Assembly: GCA_022495005.1 (NCBI GenBank)
Contig: JAGYXB010000615.1
Coordinates: forward strand, 602,999-666,998
Origin: Rhyacophila brunnea
Lineage: Eukaryota > Arthropoda > Insecta > Trichoptera > Rhyacophilidae
Direction: 5' to 3'
Length of the DNA: 64,000 nt
The first letter of the stretch is position 1. Each line of letters begins with the position of its first letter. The position numbers were made by a program, and so were the translations under genes. The notes below the pieces were generated by a model. That model was not told the origin of the DNA and searched no databases. It saw nothing but the letters and a program-made list of their open reading frames with translations. Below are positions 44,165 through 56,532 of the stretch, one piece after another.

Positions 44165-44660
44165 TCAAAAATATTTGGCGGACCGTCCTTTCTTTTGTAA
44201 ATATTTTCTGTTTTTAAAAAAACATAAGGGAAAAAAATCATTGAGTAAATTGATATATTTAACTAAATATACATTATTATTACTCTTTTTAATATACTTA
44301 AAAATATTATTTAAATTTTTCACCATGTGATTTATGCAATATTGTTTGTTTGAAACTAAATCCTGCAATCTAGGCTCAAATTTTGTGGTGTAAATACGCA
44401 AAACAGATGCAATATGGTTGTATGTTAATTTTGATCTTAAGTTTGATTTCTTAATACTTTGGACGCTGAAGACGCATCTAGCGCGTAATGACCAGGCGGC
44501 CGATCGATGTAATTAACGTGCATTTTGAAGGAGGTAATTAAAAAATTATTATCTAGTCAGCAGCGAATCATTGTATAAAATGTTTTTTCACAAATATAGG
44601 TACTCCCAAATAAAGAAACCATTTGATGAGCATGTTTAACTATATTTCGATATAGCTCGA
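44165..44660 (-). pseudogene. hAT transposase C-terminal remnant, interrupted
   Basis: On the minus strand, from about 44640 down, AHQMVSLFGSTYICEKTF and YTMI give the hAT C-terminal dimerisation motif (FGSTYICE.TF..M). A 110-bp insert (44455-44568) follows. The protein then resumes as KSNLRSKLTYNHIASVLRIY and TKFEPRLQDLVSNKQ to the stop near 44330. The family has only about three residues between these halves, so the insert is foreign. No catalytic DDE segment or BED finger is present. Related remnants are at 22063-22326 and 57319-57576. Confidence 0.8.
44455..44568 (-). repeat. 110-bp GC-richer repeat, copy 2
   Basis: Inverted copy of 43722-43835, lying inside a hAT transposase remnant. 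Ends GGACGCTGAAGACGC and AGTCAGCAGCG have a short inverted match (CGCTG). Confidence 0.85.
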
Positions 44661-44960
44661 GTGAAAGTCCTTTGTAGAATTCAATTAAATTCTAATCACG
44701 ATAAAATGAAAGTGTTCTTGAAAAATATTAAAATTCATTTGATGTTTCATAAAAACCAAAGAGCGCTTAGAAAATTCATCTAACATACATTGAATAATCT
44801 TCGAGTATTTTTTTGATCGCAGAATACTAGAAGCCTCGGTAGATTCATTCAAAAGAGTCTGACATGCTTCTAAATGATAATTTTTAATATTCGATATAAA
44901 AAATAATACAGATTTAACATAAATCTCGCGGGATACACTTTGTGAAACCCTGGTGTAGGC

Positions 44961-45407
44961 CCATAATATGATCTAGTTAGGATCGAACATGGTCAAAAAA
45001 CATTACACTAATAAAAAAAAATTCGACACACAAACAAATGTTTCTTTGGATTTAGGTAATAGCCAAAAGTTTTCGCTACGATAATAACTCCTAATCCGAA
45101 TAATCGAAAAAATAACACGAACAACATTAACGGCGAAAAGTTAAAGTAAGCAGATTCTCCCCTCCCGGGACGTTTCCCGCTCATAAAAAATGCAAGTGCG
45201 TGCCAGAAAATTTCCCTGCCTCTCTGGTCTCCTGTTCTTGCCGTCAGCTCCCCCTTCTTCCGCCCTTACGTTTTATCCGCCCTTATCGCCGCCAGTCAGA
45301 CGCCTATCGCGGCATAAACGTGGACCAACAGAAAATACCTAACATTAATAATTTAATATGGTATTTTTCTTCAGTAAATAATACATTACGCGACCAGTCT
45401 GCAATAT
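44961..45407. other. Spacer with GC-richer patch
   Basis: 45160-45320 is GC-richer (CCCTCCCGGGACGTTTCCCG) with an 83-codon frame (45200-45451) of no known family. Confidence 0.3.
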
Positions 45408-45845
45408 CCGAAGGCTCCATACTAGGCGATTATTTAAAGCCTACCTTCTAAGAAAACTATATCTTCAAGCATTTAATTTAAATTTAAATAAATATATAAA
45501 ATGTGCAAAATCTAAAAATATTGAGAGTCATCAATCGTCAAAATTTGAATTTAAAATGCCGACTGTTTAATTTAGTCATGTTTAGAATAAAAAAAAAATG
45601 ACAAGCGCCATCTGTTTTCAACTGAATGACTGAAATCTGAACGTGATAATCTAAAATCAATTTTCTATAGCTGTGACATCACATCTCTTCAGGCAAGTCT
45701 ACAAAATATTTGGTCTGGATTTATAAGCGCCTCAGAGTCAGCTTACACTCTTTATGTAAATGTTTATTGTCGATGGTTGCCGCTTAATTGACAAGTGTGC
45801 TCTCTCCACAGCCTACCTCCTTCCAAAAGTTACTCTTCGCCACTG
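45408..45845 (-). mobile_element. CAGTGGCGAAG hAT element, copy 4, left end damaged
   Basis: Left CGAAGGCTCCATACTAGGCG matches 15904 onwards; right AGCCTACCTCCTTCC...CTTCGCCACTG is the family end. The outermost left bases are lost. Confidence 0.75.
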
Positions 45846-46074
45846 GTGGCGAAGGTTGGAGGGGAGGTATGCTGTTAAGATCAGCCATAAATAGTGCACA
45901 TTAAAATTTGTCAATAATTCAATTAAATTAAGAAGATAATAATCAAAATATACAAAAAAAACTTCTGTAAATTGTAGTCTTTGTTCAATAAGAACAAATA
46001 TGTATGACTAACAAAGTTTAATGTACACTATTTATGGTGGATTCTTAACAGCCTGCCTCCATCCTTCGCTACTG
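45846..46074 (+). mobile_element. Short CAGTGGCGAAGG-type element, abutting the previous one
   Basis: Left GGTGGCGAAGGTTGGAGG, right CCTCCATCCTTCGCTACTG, inverted. Shares GCCATAAATAGTGCACATTA with 49175-49753. Confidence 0.7.
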
Positions 46075-47680
46075 ACTAACAAATCATTGTATTATTTCAA
46101 TAAAACTATTGAAGAAAATTTACACTATTATATACGATGCAAATCCTTATGGTAGGTAGACGGTACCTAAATACAAAAAGGAAATTTCAATGGTAACATT
46201 GACGATTTACAAACAATTTTCAACAAGAAATACGAATGTTTCTGACATCATTTAATGTAGACATTAATGATGTCACGTGATGACACATATAAATTTTGTA
46301 TTAACAACATAATACAATTTTGAACAAGCATTTTCATCCATGAGTTTTAGAATGAACAATTTTTTTCCAGACCGACTGGTCTGGTGCTGATAGATAATTT
46401 AGTAAAGGGAAAAAATCAAGACAGACAGTGATGCATAAACTGTATTTTATTTTTAACGAATAAAGTCATGTTTGCTTTATATCTCGTATAAAATATTTTT
46501 GTTTCTATAAGCAGGCTCTCACATCTAAACTCGCCAGTCTGTCGCACATCCATAAATCAAACCTTCTAAGAACGTCGATCCGGTGTTGCATATTAAGACC
46601 GCGCACATCTACCAGCGACATTCGCACGTAATCCTCGAAACGTATAGATATTTGGATGCGGCAATCGGCGAGCCGGCATAGGAATGGCCAATTCGTAGAT
46701 GTTTTTTTCAAACTAAAAAGTCGCATTCGACCAATCTGCGGAGCTCCATTTGGCAACGTGTGTTTTATGAATAACGATGACGTCACATCGACGTATTTGA
46801 CACGTTGCAGACGAGACGAGTTTTGATGAGAGAGGCGGCTTAAGATTGAAATAATTCAAAATGAATAAGTGCATAAAAAATATAAAAACTAGAAGTTGTA
46901 TGCACACCAACAATTTGAAAATGTTACCGACCCCTAATACAAGACGTTTTTCTCTTAAATCGGCCCTGGTTAATACCTACATCGAGTAAAATCTACAAAT
47001 ACATCTTCCATGCAAAATATTTTGCGGCTACCTAATTTAATCATTAGCCTTTAGCCTTTTTTCAACTTTACTTGCATATAGTATAGCTTCGTCTACATTA
47101 AACAGGTTTTTCTTCAACGAGGAATTTAATTATTTTGGTGAGCACTGAAAACAGCACATAAAGAACGCAATTACGGAGTCGAGACTAGTCGTCTACCCTC
47201 TGCAGACTGAATGGGACGGGGAGGATGCTGCCGAGGAGGTTAAAGGAAGTACGGGGTAGGGCTGGGGGACTCAGCAAGGTGGACGTACTAAAAATATATC
47301 AAAGCTCCCTCGTAATCGAGGAGAAACATATATTATTTATATATGACCTTTTGTCTACGTTGATTTAATTTTAATGTTACTGAAAGTACATTCTAATTTG
47401 GAATTGATTAATAATTACGTTCATTCAAAAATCTAATAATATTTTAGTATAAATGCTTTGTGAAGATATCTTAAGTTTTATCTTTGATCACAATCATCAA
47501 GGGTGTAAAAAGAGTGCAAAAAGTTCCTGGTTATCTCCAATAGCTGTCTGCACCCGTCCCTATCAATTCATAATATGTTCATATAAAATAAAATACTAAA
47601 CAATACCTTACACTTTATAAGAATATGTTTTTTTAAAGTGCGGATAAATTCGCATCTGTGAACCTATATTTGGATCTGCA
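46075..47680. other. Spacer; one unassigned GC-richer frame
   Basis: A 93-codon minus frame (46505-46786) lies in GC-richer DNA and includes IRFEDYVRMSLVDVRGLN and RIDVLRRFDLWMCDRLA. I do not recognise it and no start or neighbour supports a gene. A G-rich patch (47210-47290) has no assignment. Confidence 0.3.
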
Positions 47681-47684
47681 CCAC

Positions 47685-47815
47685 TAACTTCCTTCGAAAA
47701 ACTGAAATGTCAGATTGGAATTTTATATTGATTTCCATAGCAACGTAATGTACCTACAATTTAGATGCTAGGACTCCCTTAGCAACTACAATATTTTTTC
47801 AATTTATTTATTTAC
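47685..47815 (-). repeat. Family M repeat, short fragment
   Basis: TTGATTTCCATAGCAACGTA and TTAGATGCTAGGACTCCCTT match the middle of 42592-43030. Confidence 0.6.
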
Positions 47816-48704
47816 CTACTTTATAGTTATTGCATGTTCAGGAATGAATAATTGTCTACTTCATTTGATTTGTTGTAAAATAAAATTATATAAAATGCTG
47901 TATTTCAATGTGTGTATGGATCGAGAGCACATATCTCACACAGTGATGCAAATTCAGACAAACTGGTGGATCATGCTTCATTCAAACTGATTACAATTAG
48001 CTCAAAAGATAAAAAACCACATACCCGTATAGTGAAAGAAGTGACTTCAAATCACAATCGGACCTGCATTTTTTTTAATCTAATAGGAAACTTTTTCAAA
48101 ATTTAATAATAAGAATCAAACGTTCTTAAATCTTATGTGTTACTGTGTATATATAGCCTAAAAGCAGGGCGATAGGGCATTTAGGGATCTCTGCTACATA
48201 AGAATAATACCTACATTCCTATGACCACTGTTTACTACAATGTACTTTTACGCAATGCAGTGCCACAAAAGCAAAGCAATATATCTGAAACACGCGGTTT
48301 AGAACTTTTCCCTTTCATTTATTGAGGTAAAAACTATCCTTTCGATACGTAAAGTTGGGAAAATGTTTTCCCGGAGGCTGAAACATTAAAGCAACCTTTC
48401 AGGCGCCGGAAAATGCAATCAACATGACGTCGCTTTTCCATCCAAACAGGACGGCGAATGAAACGATTTTCAATTTCCTATCGAATAACTGCACTTAGCC
48501 CAATCTTGCTCGCAGATAGTATCTACGTACTGAGTACTATTTCCTTTGACCGGGAAGACGCCCCGAGCACTCTGGGAAAATCGACGCAATTTGTCCGTGA
48601 CAGGAGTAATTTGTTTTGACTGAATAAAAGCTTTTGGCATATTAATTATATAGACATGGGAAAACTGAATTTTAATACTAGGCTTTAATAAAATAAGGAT
48701 TAAT
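47816..48704. other. Spacer, nothing recognised
   Basis: No supported feature. Confidence 0.3.
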
Positions 48705-48850
48705 CTATTATCATCATCTTCCGGGGTCAATCCACTGCTGGATGAAGGCCTCCATTTTTCTCGGTCCTCAGTTATTCGTTGCCACGTACATCCACCGAAT
48801 TTTATGAGTTCGTTCAACCGGCGGGTTTTAAGGCATCCTGCGCATCTATT
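48705..48850 (-). pseudogene. RTE reverse transcriptase 3' end fragment
   Basis: The minus strand reads KFGGCTWQRITEDREKW, then the AGGCCTTCATCCAGCAGTGG stretch and a GATGATGATAAT tail, as in 8669-9026 and 21832-22780. Only about 40 codons remain. It is joined to the MITE 48862-49140 on its 5' side. Confidence 0.78.
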
Positions 48851-48861
48851 ATATACACAAG

Positions 48862-49140
48862 CCTGCTTTAGGCCACTACGGCTGCTATCTAGGGTTGGTT
48901 TGTATCGAAGTATGAACACTTATTGTAACAATTACAATAAGTTAGCTGTCTCAACAGTCAAAACTGTATATCTTACTCTAAAATTTACCACAATCAAAAG
49001 AGGTGCTGTTAAAACATAGCACTTATTGTAACAATTAAATTACAACTAGCTTATTGTGAATGTTACAATAAGTGCTAATACTTTGATACAAACTTACCCT
49101 AGATAGCTACCGTAGCGACCGAAAGCAGTCGATCGATAAA
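48862..49140. mobile_element. MITE with long (about 60-bp) inverted ends
   Basis: CTACGGCTGCTATCTAGGGT...TTTGTATCGAAGTAT...CACTTATTGTAAC on the left is mirrored by 49060-49125. The interior (AACAGTCAAAACTG, TTAAAACATAGCACTTATTG) is shared with 18630-18810, and a trace lies at 38465-38530. Confidence 0.82.
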
Positions 49141-49174
49141 TAATTACTAATTTACGTATAAGTATACCTACAGC

Positions 49175-49753
49175 CAGTAGCGAAGGGTGAAGGTAGGGTG
49201 TAAGATCCGCCATAAATAGTGCACATTATTCTTTATTAGTCATATGTATTTGTTCTTATTGAACTAAGACTACCATTATTTAAAGATGGCATTGGTTAGT
49301 TTTTAAAAATCAATTAAACCCTGCTTACTAAACTATAATAATTTTGGTATATTTTGTGCGATACGACAAAATTGTGCACACTTTTTATTCATACTTATTT
49401 GTTTTCGTTGGATTAAAAATACATATTACACATATTGCTGGTTCATTTAATTTAAATTCATTAAGCCCTGCCTAAACCATACCATAATCGATAAAAAAAT
49501 ATTATTCTATCTATAAAATATCCATAGTTATATGGGATTCAACTGCATAATTTATGATATTTTATAGATAGACGAGTATTTTTTGACTATTATCTATATT
49601 ATGGTTGGGTTTTTGCAGGGCTTAATTATCTAAACTATCCTACACTATCTGTAAATTTTAGTCTTATTTCAATGAAAACAAATACGTATGACTGACAAAG
49701 ATTAGTGTGCATTATGGTGAATCTTAGCAGCCTACCTCCACCCTTCGCCACTG
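49175..49753 (+). mobile_element. CAGTAGCGAAGGGTG hAT-type element
   Basis: Left CAGTAGCGAAGGGTGAAGG, right CTCCACCCTTCGCCACTG. Flanks CTACAGC and CTACAACC give an imperfect duplication. Family block GCCATAAATAGTGCACATTA. Two internal inverted pieces around 49500-49600 (AAATATTATTCTATCTATAA-like). Confidence 0.78.
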
Positions 49754-49839
49754 CTACAACCTTATCTTCTCTAGAATTACTACCTACTTCTTCTTTTTGT
49801 ATCGATTTCTATCGAATACTGGTGGCCAAATTGCAGTAG

Positions 49840-50330
49840 ATACACCTCTCTATCCCAGTCCAGTCGTATCAGATGCCTAACGTCTCCCAAATCTCACAAA
49901 AAATTCACAAATCCACTAACGAGAATTACATAGTCAATAAAATATCTTATAATATATCCTTCTGCTGCCCTCTACATTCGTTGCATTCGGAGAAAATCAT
50001 ACTTATCAATGAGAAAAATATGGCCAAAAATGCAGGTTTTCTGCAGCTTATTTATAGGAGTTCTCTTCGCTTTTTTGTTCGTGGTAAAACTCCTCATTGG
50101 TAATGTGATATAGCCACGTCTCAAAAGCATCCGGTGTTATTATAGTCCGTTCCTTTAACATTCAGGCTTCGACTTCATAGATTACTACGGGTATATCACC
50201 CACCACCGAGAGGTCAGATCTATATCTCGATTGCAGAAGAGATGGTTCATTTTTAAAGTGCTTCTTGTCAGTTCAGTCCTGAACGTAATCTCATGGTCTG
50301 AGGTTCAATCTTCCTGTAGACGGCAACCGT
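49840..50330 (-). pseudogene. Non-LTR reverse transcriptase C-terminal fragment, decayed
   Basis: The complement gives, through several stops and shifts, EITFRTELTRSTLKMNHLFC and NRDIDL, then AFETWLYHITNEEF, then NKLQKTCIFGHIF and DKYDFLRMQR. The order and spacing parallel EIKTRIEIARSAFLKMRRLL, AFEMWLYRRI, KLQ-LGHI and KY-I-QL of 39066-39702, so it is an older copy of the same reverse-transcriptase family. No catalytic motif remains. The two plus-strand frames at 49873 and 50231 are antisense shadows. Confidence 0.7.
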
Positions 50331-51261
50331 TGAAAGTTTTGAATGCTCTACTCTCTTTGGAAGCCTGCTCTCAATGTAGGTGCAAGCGGACTTTTTGTTT
50401 TCTGACAATCATAAAAATTGCTAAACAACATTTTTACAACAAAATATTAATTAAGTATAACATTTCTATTGATTCATACATCTTCACAATGATATAAGTA
50501 TGGATATTTATCTAAATGTGTGCGTGCCTGGTTATGTGCAATAATTAAGTCGAATTCTACTTGACAGAACTTCATTATAATAGTTTTGAAACAAAGTTTT
50601 TGTTTATACTAAAATAAACGATCTGACAACAACGATTAAAACATTGTTAGAAAAAAAAGAGTACAACTTTAACTATCGTTGGATCGTTATGGGAATAACT
50701 ATTTTACCCATTATATCCATTTAGCCCAAAATAACTATTATTATCAATTAGATAAGTACAAAAAATATTACTTCAGTTAGCTTTGATGTTTTGATTCATT
50801 AAAAGAAAGACCACGAAGTGTGTTTCATTGACAATTTTCCATCACCGGTTTCCCGGAAATTTTCCGCACTGCATTTCCGTCGCTCAGGCTTCATTCAATT
50901 TTCCATTTTCTGCAGTTGATTTTCCTTTATTATCTTTGCAAACTTCATTCGCACGGCTATGAACCGATTATCGGTTTTGAAACTCAATTTTCATGGGTAT
51001 CTATCGACACATTTGCAAGAGCGCAGTTTATCGGATTATTGTTTATTTCCGTAACCTAGTTATTTCGCCATTTTAATTTTGTGTTGCCTGATGTCAACAT
51101 TCTTTTTTAGATATTAAATAGAATACTTAGTATACAATTTATTATTTAAATCACTTCGAATTAAAAATCAAATTACATCGATCGATAGTTTGAATTTTAT
51201 AACATTCCGGTTTTCGCTAAAATGTTTCGGCATTTATTTTGAGGAGGATTTCTATTTTAGT
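50331..51261. other. Spacer, nothing recognised
   Basis: No supported feature. Confidence 0.3.
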
Positions 51262-51485
51262 TGAGAACTATTTTTTATTCAACGAATAATTCACAAGATT
51301 TAAGAATGTAACATTCAAATTATTGAACATACATAATTTTGAAACATTTCTGAGAAAATATATTATAATCAAAAGAAAAAATCTTTTTTGAAAAAAGTAA
51401 GACACCAAGCACGAATCGAATCTGCATCTCTCGGGTATCGCGCCCATGCACATATACCACTATGCTATAGGCACCATACTTAATT
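51262..51485 (-). mobile_element. tRNA-derived SINE, family B, reversed
   Basis: The minus strand reads GCCTATAGCATAGTGGTATA, then GCGCGATACCCGAGAGATGC and a decayed B box ATTCGATTCG, followed by the family body and tail ending at TTCAACGAATAATTCACAAG (plus strand, about 51277). Confidence 0.8.
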
Positions 51486-51499
51486 GTGGCAAATTTTAA

Positions 51500-51612
51500 C
51501 CCTAGAGATACAGGATCGATCCTGCTGGGTGTCTTACTTTTTTTCTCTGATTTTTTCTATTGGTTATAATATATTTTCTCAGAAGTGTTTTTAAAATTAT
51601 GCATTTTAATTT
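51500..51612 (+). mobile_element. tRNA-derived SINE, family B, forward, head truncated
   Basis: Begins AGAGATACAGGATCGATCCT (T-arm region), then TGGGTGTCTTACTTTTTTTC and TTTTTTCTATTGGTTATAAT. Head to head with 51262-51485, repeating the arrangement at 14519-15095. Confidence 0.75.
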
Positions 51613-52572
51613 ATATATTTATAAATTTAATCATAACGTCGTAATGATCACGAATTTATTATACAGGTATATTATATTCTAGTAGGTACTTTGTTTTAAT
51701 GTTAAAATAAATATATAATTATATATTATAATAAATTCTTTCCTGAGTCTAGGTGCGGGGGGGGGGGGTAAATACGTAGTTTTGGATGTTCGAAACGTGC
51801 CTAATTTGAAATGCGTATTGCTCGAAAACTATATACTCGGCCGCACATAGAAACTCGACGAATTGGTCGATAAGAATGTTTCGACATTCTCAAAATACAT
51901 GTAACTGATTGTCTGCCGCACACAGCGTCTTTACCACATTGTTGGTGACAAAACTATCTGTTTGTCGCATGTAAAAAAATACTCGACATTGACAGGAGGT
52001 AAAATATCAAAAGGCTGCATCGGCACATGTGCAGATGCTATTTTTCATTCGTTTCGACTAACCGCGCGATGTCACTATCCTATTATACGTTATTGCAAAT
52101 ATGACATCACAGTTTCTCAATTGATCATCGCCTTTTTTGAGAATTATAGGCTATGCACGCGAAAACTGCATGCAAGAATGTTGCACGCGACAGATAATCT
52201 GAAAATCTGGCATTTTTAATTCTTTACCAAAAATTAAATATTATATACTTATGTCGTTTACTTGTTTCCTACTTAACTATGAAAAAATATTTTTAGTTTT
52301 GATTGTATACGCAATCTTAAAAACTAGCATATAATAAAGTAGGAAACGAACACTGAATCCGCCATGCGTACATTTATTAAATTTACCGATGATAAAGAAA
52401 TTTTAAAATTAATTTGAACATTTATATTTACTATTAATTTAAAAATTTTCAATTAATATTGTGCATTATTCATACTTTTACCATTGTATGTAAATTAAAA
52501 AATATTTGAATAATTATCGGGAAATCTAAATTTTAAGAAGTGGCAACAATTCTTAGGAATCTCGCATATTTT
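51613..52572. other. Spacer, nothing recognised
   Basis: G run at 51757-51769. The 85-codon plus frame (51962-52219) has no recognised domain. Confidence 0.3.
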
Positions 52573-53049
52573 ATTACAACGTTTTTATTAGCTCGTATTC
52601 TTGTTTGTCCGGTGGTTGTTTGTCCAGTATAAATCTTGCAATCGATTTTAACTATCTTCCCGACTAGCTAGACATTTGAAACTTTTAGAATATATCAGAA
52701 CACAATGCCAATGCATTTTTTTATACTTTTAGCCATGTTTAAGCAGAATTGAATTCATTTTCAGTTAATTCTGTTTTGTATGGAAAGTTATTTCAGAAAA
52801 ATCCGTAAAAAGTAAAAGACTATTTATTGGTTGCTAAGGGGGTGGTCCTAACAACTAAATTATTAATATATACGTGCGTTACTATGGAAATCAAAATGAA
52901 ATGTCATAATGACATTTTAGTATTCTATATTTGTTTGTTTGTCTTTTATTTACTTCATATAAATTACAAGTGTGAGCATATTGAGCATAATAATTCAACA
53001 TAAAATTTAAAAACGTTGTATATAAAAAGTTCTTTTTATCTTGTAATTA
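52573..53049 (+). mobile_element. TACAACGTTTTT repeat (family M), copy 3
   Basis: Left ATTACAACGTTTTTATTAGC, right AAAAACGTTGTATATAAAAA, then the TCTTTTTATCTTGTAATTAT block. Confidence 0.85.
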
Positions 53050-53923
53050 TTTAAACTATGTTCGAAACTGTTATTCTATTTTGATATACTATGTATGCAT
53101 GGATTTTTGTCGTTTCATTGATTTAATATAACTATAGCAATCAGTAGGTAATTCAAATTAAAATTACTTATTAGTTATTATTAAAGGCAATATATATTAT
53201 CTGTCAGCTTTTAAATATGTCTGAGTCAATTGCAATTTAAATGTGTCTTTTATAAGCACGCTACAAATGCGTAAAAACTTTATGTATAAAACATTAATCT
53301 TAATTCAAAATATCGAAACTTTCCACCGAGCGTGTAGGTAAAACTATACGGGTTTATCAAAGTTTCCCGGCAGTGTACCTTTTCCTCTCTCAATGTCTTT
53401 GTGGCTATTTTGAATGTTTAAAATCCAATTTAAACTACGTCCCTGCTGGGAAACCCGTTTTCATCTTATATCAACCACCTTACAAAAGTTGAAACGTTCT
53501 TTGATGCTTTTCTAAGAAACAATCTATTTTTGATAGATTATTATAATATTTAGATTTACATGTATAATAGATTAACCAAGCGATGAAATAATGAAAGAAA
53601 AAATATACGTTTAAATAGATTTTTTTAATGTTTAGCTCAACGACTACGCCAGAAAAGATTATATTAAGAAGAAGATCCTGGATTTATTTCTTAGCTAGAT
53701 TAAAACATATTTGCCAGATCTGTTAAAAATTGTAAAAAAATAACGTTTATTTTATTTGAATTTTTACGTTAAGTACCTAGATACTTATATATTTTCAAAT
53801 GTTTTTGAAACATTTTGTTTTACATTTTTCATTAAAATACTGTAAACTCTGCGTTGTTTAATCATCCCTTCCAATTGGCAAGCGAGCCACCAGGCGAATA
53901 TTTCAACATTGGCACGAATCCAA
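53050..53923. other. Spacer, nothing recognised
   Basis: No supported feature. Confidence 0.3.
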
Positions 53924-54720
53924 AGGTTACAGATTCAAGTCCCGTCGGGCGTCGTATTTCTTTAAAAAGATTTTTTATAGTTGGTGTATATATCTATCTG
54001 AGGTATTTTCAAGTTATTTATATTCAATAATATATTATAGAACAGTCGTGGTGGACCTATGGCATGCGTGCCACCAGTAGCACGCCAGATGATTTTTCAT
54101 GACACGCGTTTGAAAAGAAAAATGACGTATAATAATAATAAATGACAGACTGCATTGTATAAAAAACAATAGGCAAATATCAAGAAATTGCATAACGTTT
54201 AATGCAAATATATAATAACATAGGTCGGTTCTTAAGCTTTATGCGTCACATATAATGATATTATCGTACTAACCTCATCAGGCGGCGGGGGAAGCCGCGC
54301 CGCGAACTTCTGATTTTGACCTATTTGCAATGCTTGACACCACTGTTGTGAGAGAATGCTTTATCTGATTTCATTTCTACCCATAAAATGGCTGCACCAA
54401 ATAAGAAACAAAAACTTTGAGGATTTAGTACTAAGTACTAAGTACTAGTAATTCTGGCATGCTGTTTTAAATTTGTGTGACATAATTGAAAAAAGTGATA
54501 AAGCTATAATATGCGTGCTATGATCTGTGGTATCTAGAAAATCGTCATTTTTAATAGAATTCTTAAAAACTATTTTACCACATGAAAAACAGGGAATTGA
54601 AAACATGAATATTTTGGAAATTTTGGCACGCGTACGTAAAAAGGTTCGCAAACCCTGTTACAGAATGTTACATCAAATCGTGTGAATTATTCGTTGAATA
54701 AAAGAAATGGTTTATTGTAA
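53924..54720 (+). mobile_element. tRNA-derived SINE, family B variant, split by a hAT element
   Basis: B box GATTCAAGTCCCGTCGGGCG and body TATCTGAGGTATTTTCAAG precede the insertion; tail GTGAATTATTCGTTGAATAA resumes at about 54678. The hAT element 54043-54657 sits in between. Confidence 0.75.
54043..54657 (-). mobile_element. hAT element with CAG ends, inside a SINE
   Basis: Left CAGTCGTGGTGGACC, right (minus strand) CAGGGTTTGCGAACC. Flanks TTATAGAA (54035-54042) and TTACAGAA (54658-54665), 7 of 8. A 68-codon minus frame (54445-54651) lies at one end but shows no clear transposase domain. On the plus strand ATGGCTGCACCAAATAAGA (54393) resembles the start of a BED-type transposase but stops after 10 codons. 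Confidence 0.78.
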
Positions 54721-54811
54721 TATGTATCATATTTTGTTTTAGTCAGACGTTTGTTATACGAAAAGGTAACTAGAAACCCGGAATTTTTTCCCCTTTGACT
54801 AATGTTTCCTT

Positions 54812-55444
54812 TAGGGATTGCAATACCGGTATTCCAGTATTTATCAATACCGAAATACCGGTTTTAAAAATCTAAAATACCGGAATTTTCGGTATTAAGA
54901 AAGCACACTCGTTTACGTTTTTGAAAATGAATAATTATAAGTTATGTGCTGCTAAAATGCAAATATATTGAGTGAATCCAACAGAGGTGAAAAAATAATA
55001 AAACAATTCTCATAAAATATATTTATATAAGTAATTTTTGCGATGAATTATTATAATATTATTTCGAAATAGAAAACATTCGTGACAAAAATGTTCAATT
55101 ATTCTATAAGTTATTGATGACTGTACACGCGTTGAATTTAAGAAGCTTTTCCTGCAGCCGGACTTATTTGCACTTGATGAACTTTTGAGGGGTTTTATTA
55201 AAATTATCAATATATTCAAACCATTTGTAAAAAATCACAAGTTCAACAATTATGATCAATACATATTTTTAAATTATCAACATAATAAATATAGGTATGT
55301 AGGTTTTTGATATAAAATAATTTTTTTGAAAGATTTTAATAGCTATATTTTTATTGATAAGCAGCTACTTCTATTTTTTTTAATGTTTAAGAGATACCGG
55401 TATTCAATAATAAATACCGAAATTATTCGGTATTGCAATCCCTA
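54812..55444 (+). mobile_element. TAGGGATTGCAATACCGG hAT-type element, copy 2
   Basis: Ends TAGGGATTGCAATACCGG and TCGGTATTGCAATCCCTA. Perfect 8-bp duplications GTTTCCTT (54804-54811 and 55445-55452). The interior is inverted relative to 35750-36393. Confidence 0.93.
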
Positions 55445-55452
55445 GTTTCCTT

Positions 55453-56475
55453 AATGAAATTAATCATATTATAGCATTGAATGCCTAAAGCTATTTTCGA
55501 AAGAGGATTCTTAAATATGTTTGAAACTGCAAAATAAGCAACCTAAATTGTAGGTATCTAATCTTGTAAACTGCGTAGAGCGTAAATTTTTGCTAAATAA
55601 CATTATACATATTAATATACGTAGTAATAATATTGAGGGAGATATTCAAATAAATAAATATACCTACATGATAATGTATGGCTTCATTTTGCTCTTGGCT
55701 TATGTGAATATTATCCAAACCGTTAAAACTTATGTTTTGACCTAAATAGTTTTAAATAGGCTCACCGTAGACGTGACAAAATTTGTGTCAGATTTATACA
55801 TAATATAAACGTGATGTGAATATAGATGGATGAAAATTAAACGCACTTTGCATTACTCGTGATTCACGATAATAAAAAATACGACTGTCTGTCACCAAAT
55901 TATATGACATATTTACAATTAAAGAGGCTATGTAATCCCAAGTAACATTACATCAACGGTTGGACTAAGAACATTCAGTAATTAATGAAGTATACTTCAG
56001 TTGAGGCATGGTCTAAAAAGATCGTGGCTAGGCGATGCGCGGATTGTGCAAATGACGCGTGCCGATCGAAATATAATTTGTCATAAAAATCCAACATGCG
56101 TTCATTTAATGTTATGTTTATTGTTATATTACTAATAATAATAGTATATTCATTGACATGTTTTCTTTTTTAAGTACATACGTAAAGTTTTTTAGTCATC
56201 TTTATGATTTAAGTATATTTTCATCCGACGCCATGACAAAACAAATCGACGTGCAGAAAACTCGACTGTCGGTCTCCGATTGGCGACTAGTGAGAAATTT
56301 CGTCGCACATACTGTTGAAAATTATTTGCCGTTTCACTGAAGTACGCTCTTAATATGAATTTAATGGAATTGTCAAAGTTCTAGATTTTATTTGTCTGTA
56401 CAATAATTTTCTATGCACATAATCGTCAAAGTTCTATAAATAAGATCACTTCTAACAGAAAATACAATTACTTTA
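55453..56475. other. Spacer, nothing recognised
   Basis: A 60-codon frame (56158-56340) is unsupported. Confidence 0.3.
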
Positions 56476-56532
56476 ATTCTAATGGATTTAAGTTTTGTGC
56501 TATTCCATTTGAGTAGTTTTTGTGACCCGGGT
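56476..56532 (+). repeat. 57-bp inverted repeat, left arm
   Basis: ATTCTAATGGATTTAAGTTT to GACCCGGGT matches the complement of 58234-58290 with about four mismatches. Confidence 0.85.

Larger units (their letters stand above)
44121..44952 (-). mobile_element. hAT element with CAGGG(G/T)TTCACAAA ends
   Basis: Ends CAGGGGTTCACAAAC and CTTTGTGAAACCCTG. Flanks ATGTAGGC (44113-44120) and GTGTAGGC (44953-44960), 7 of 8. Carries a hAT transposase C-terminus on the minus strand, itself interrupted by a 110-bp repeat. Confidence 0.85.

Noticed and set aside
46505..46786. 93-codon minus frame as a gene
   Set aside because: Composition is coding-like, but no domain, start or neighbour supports it.
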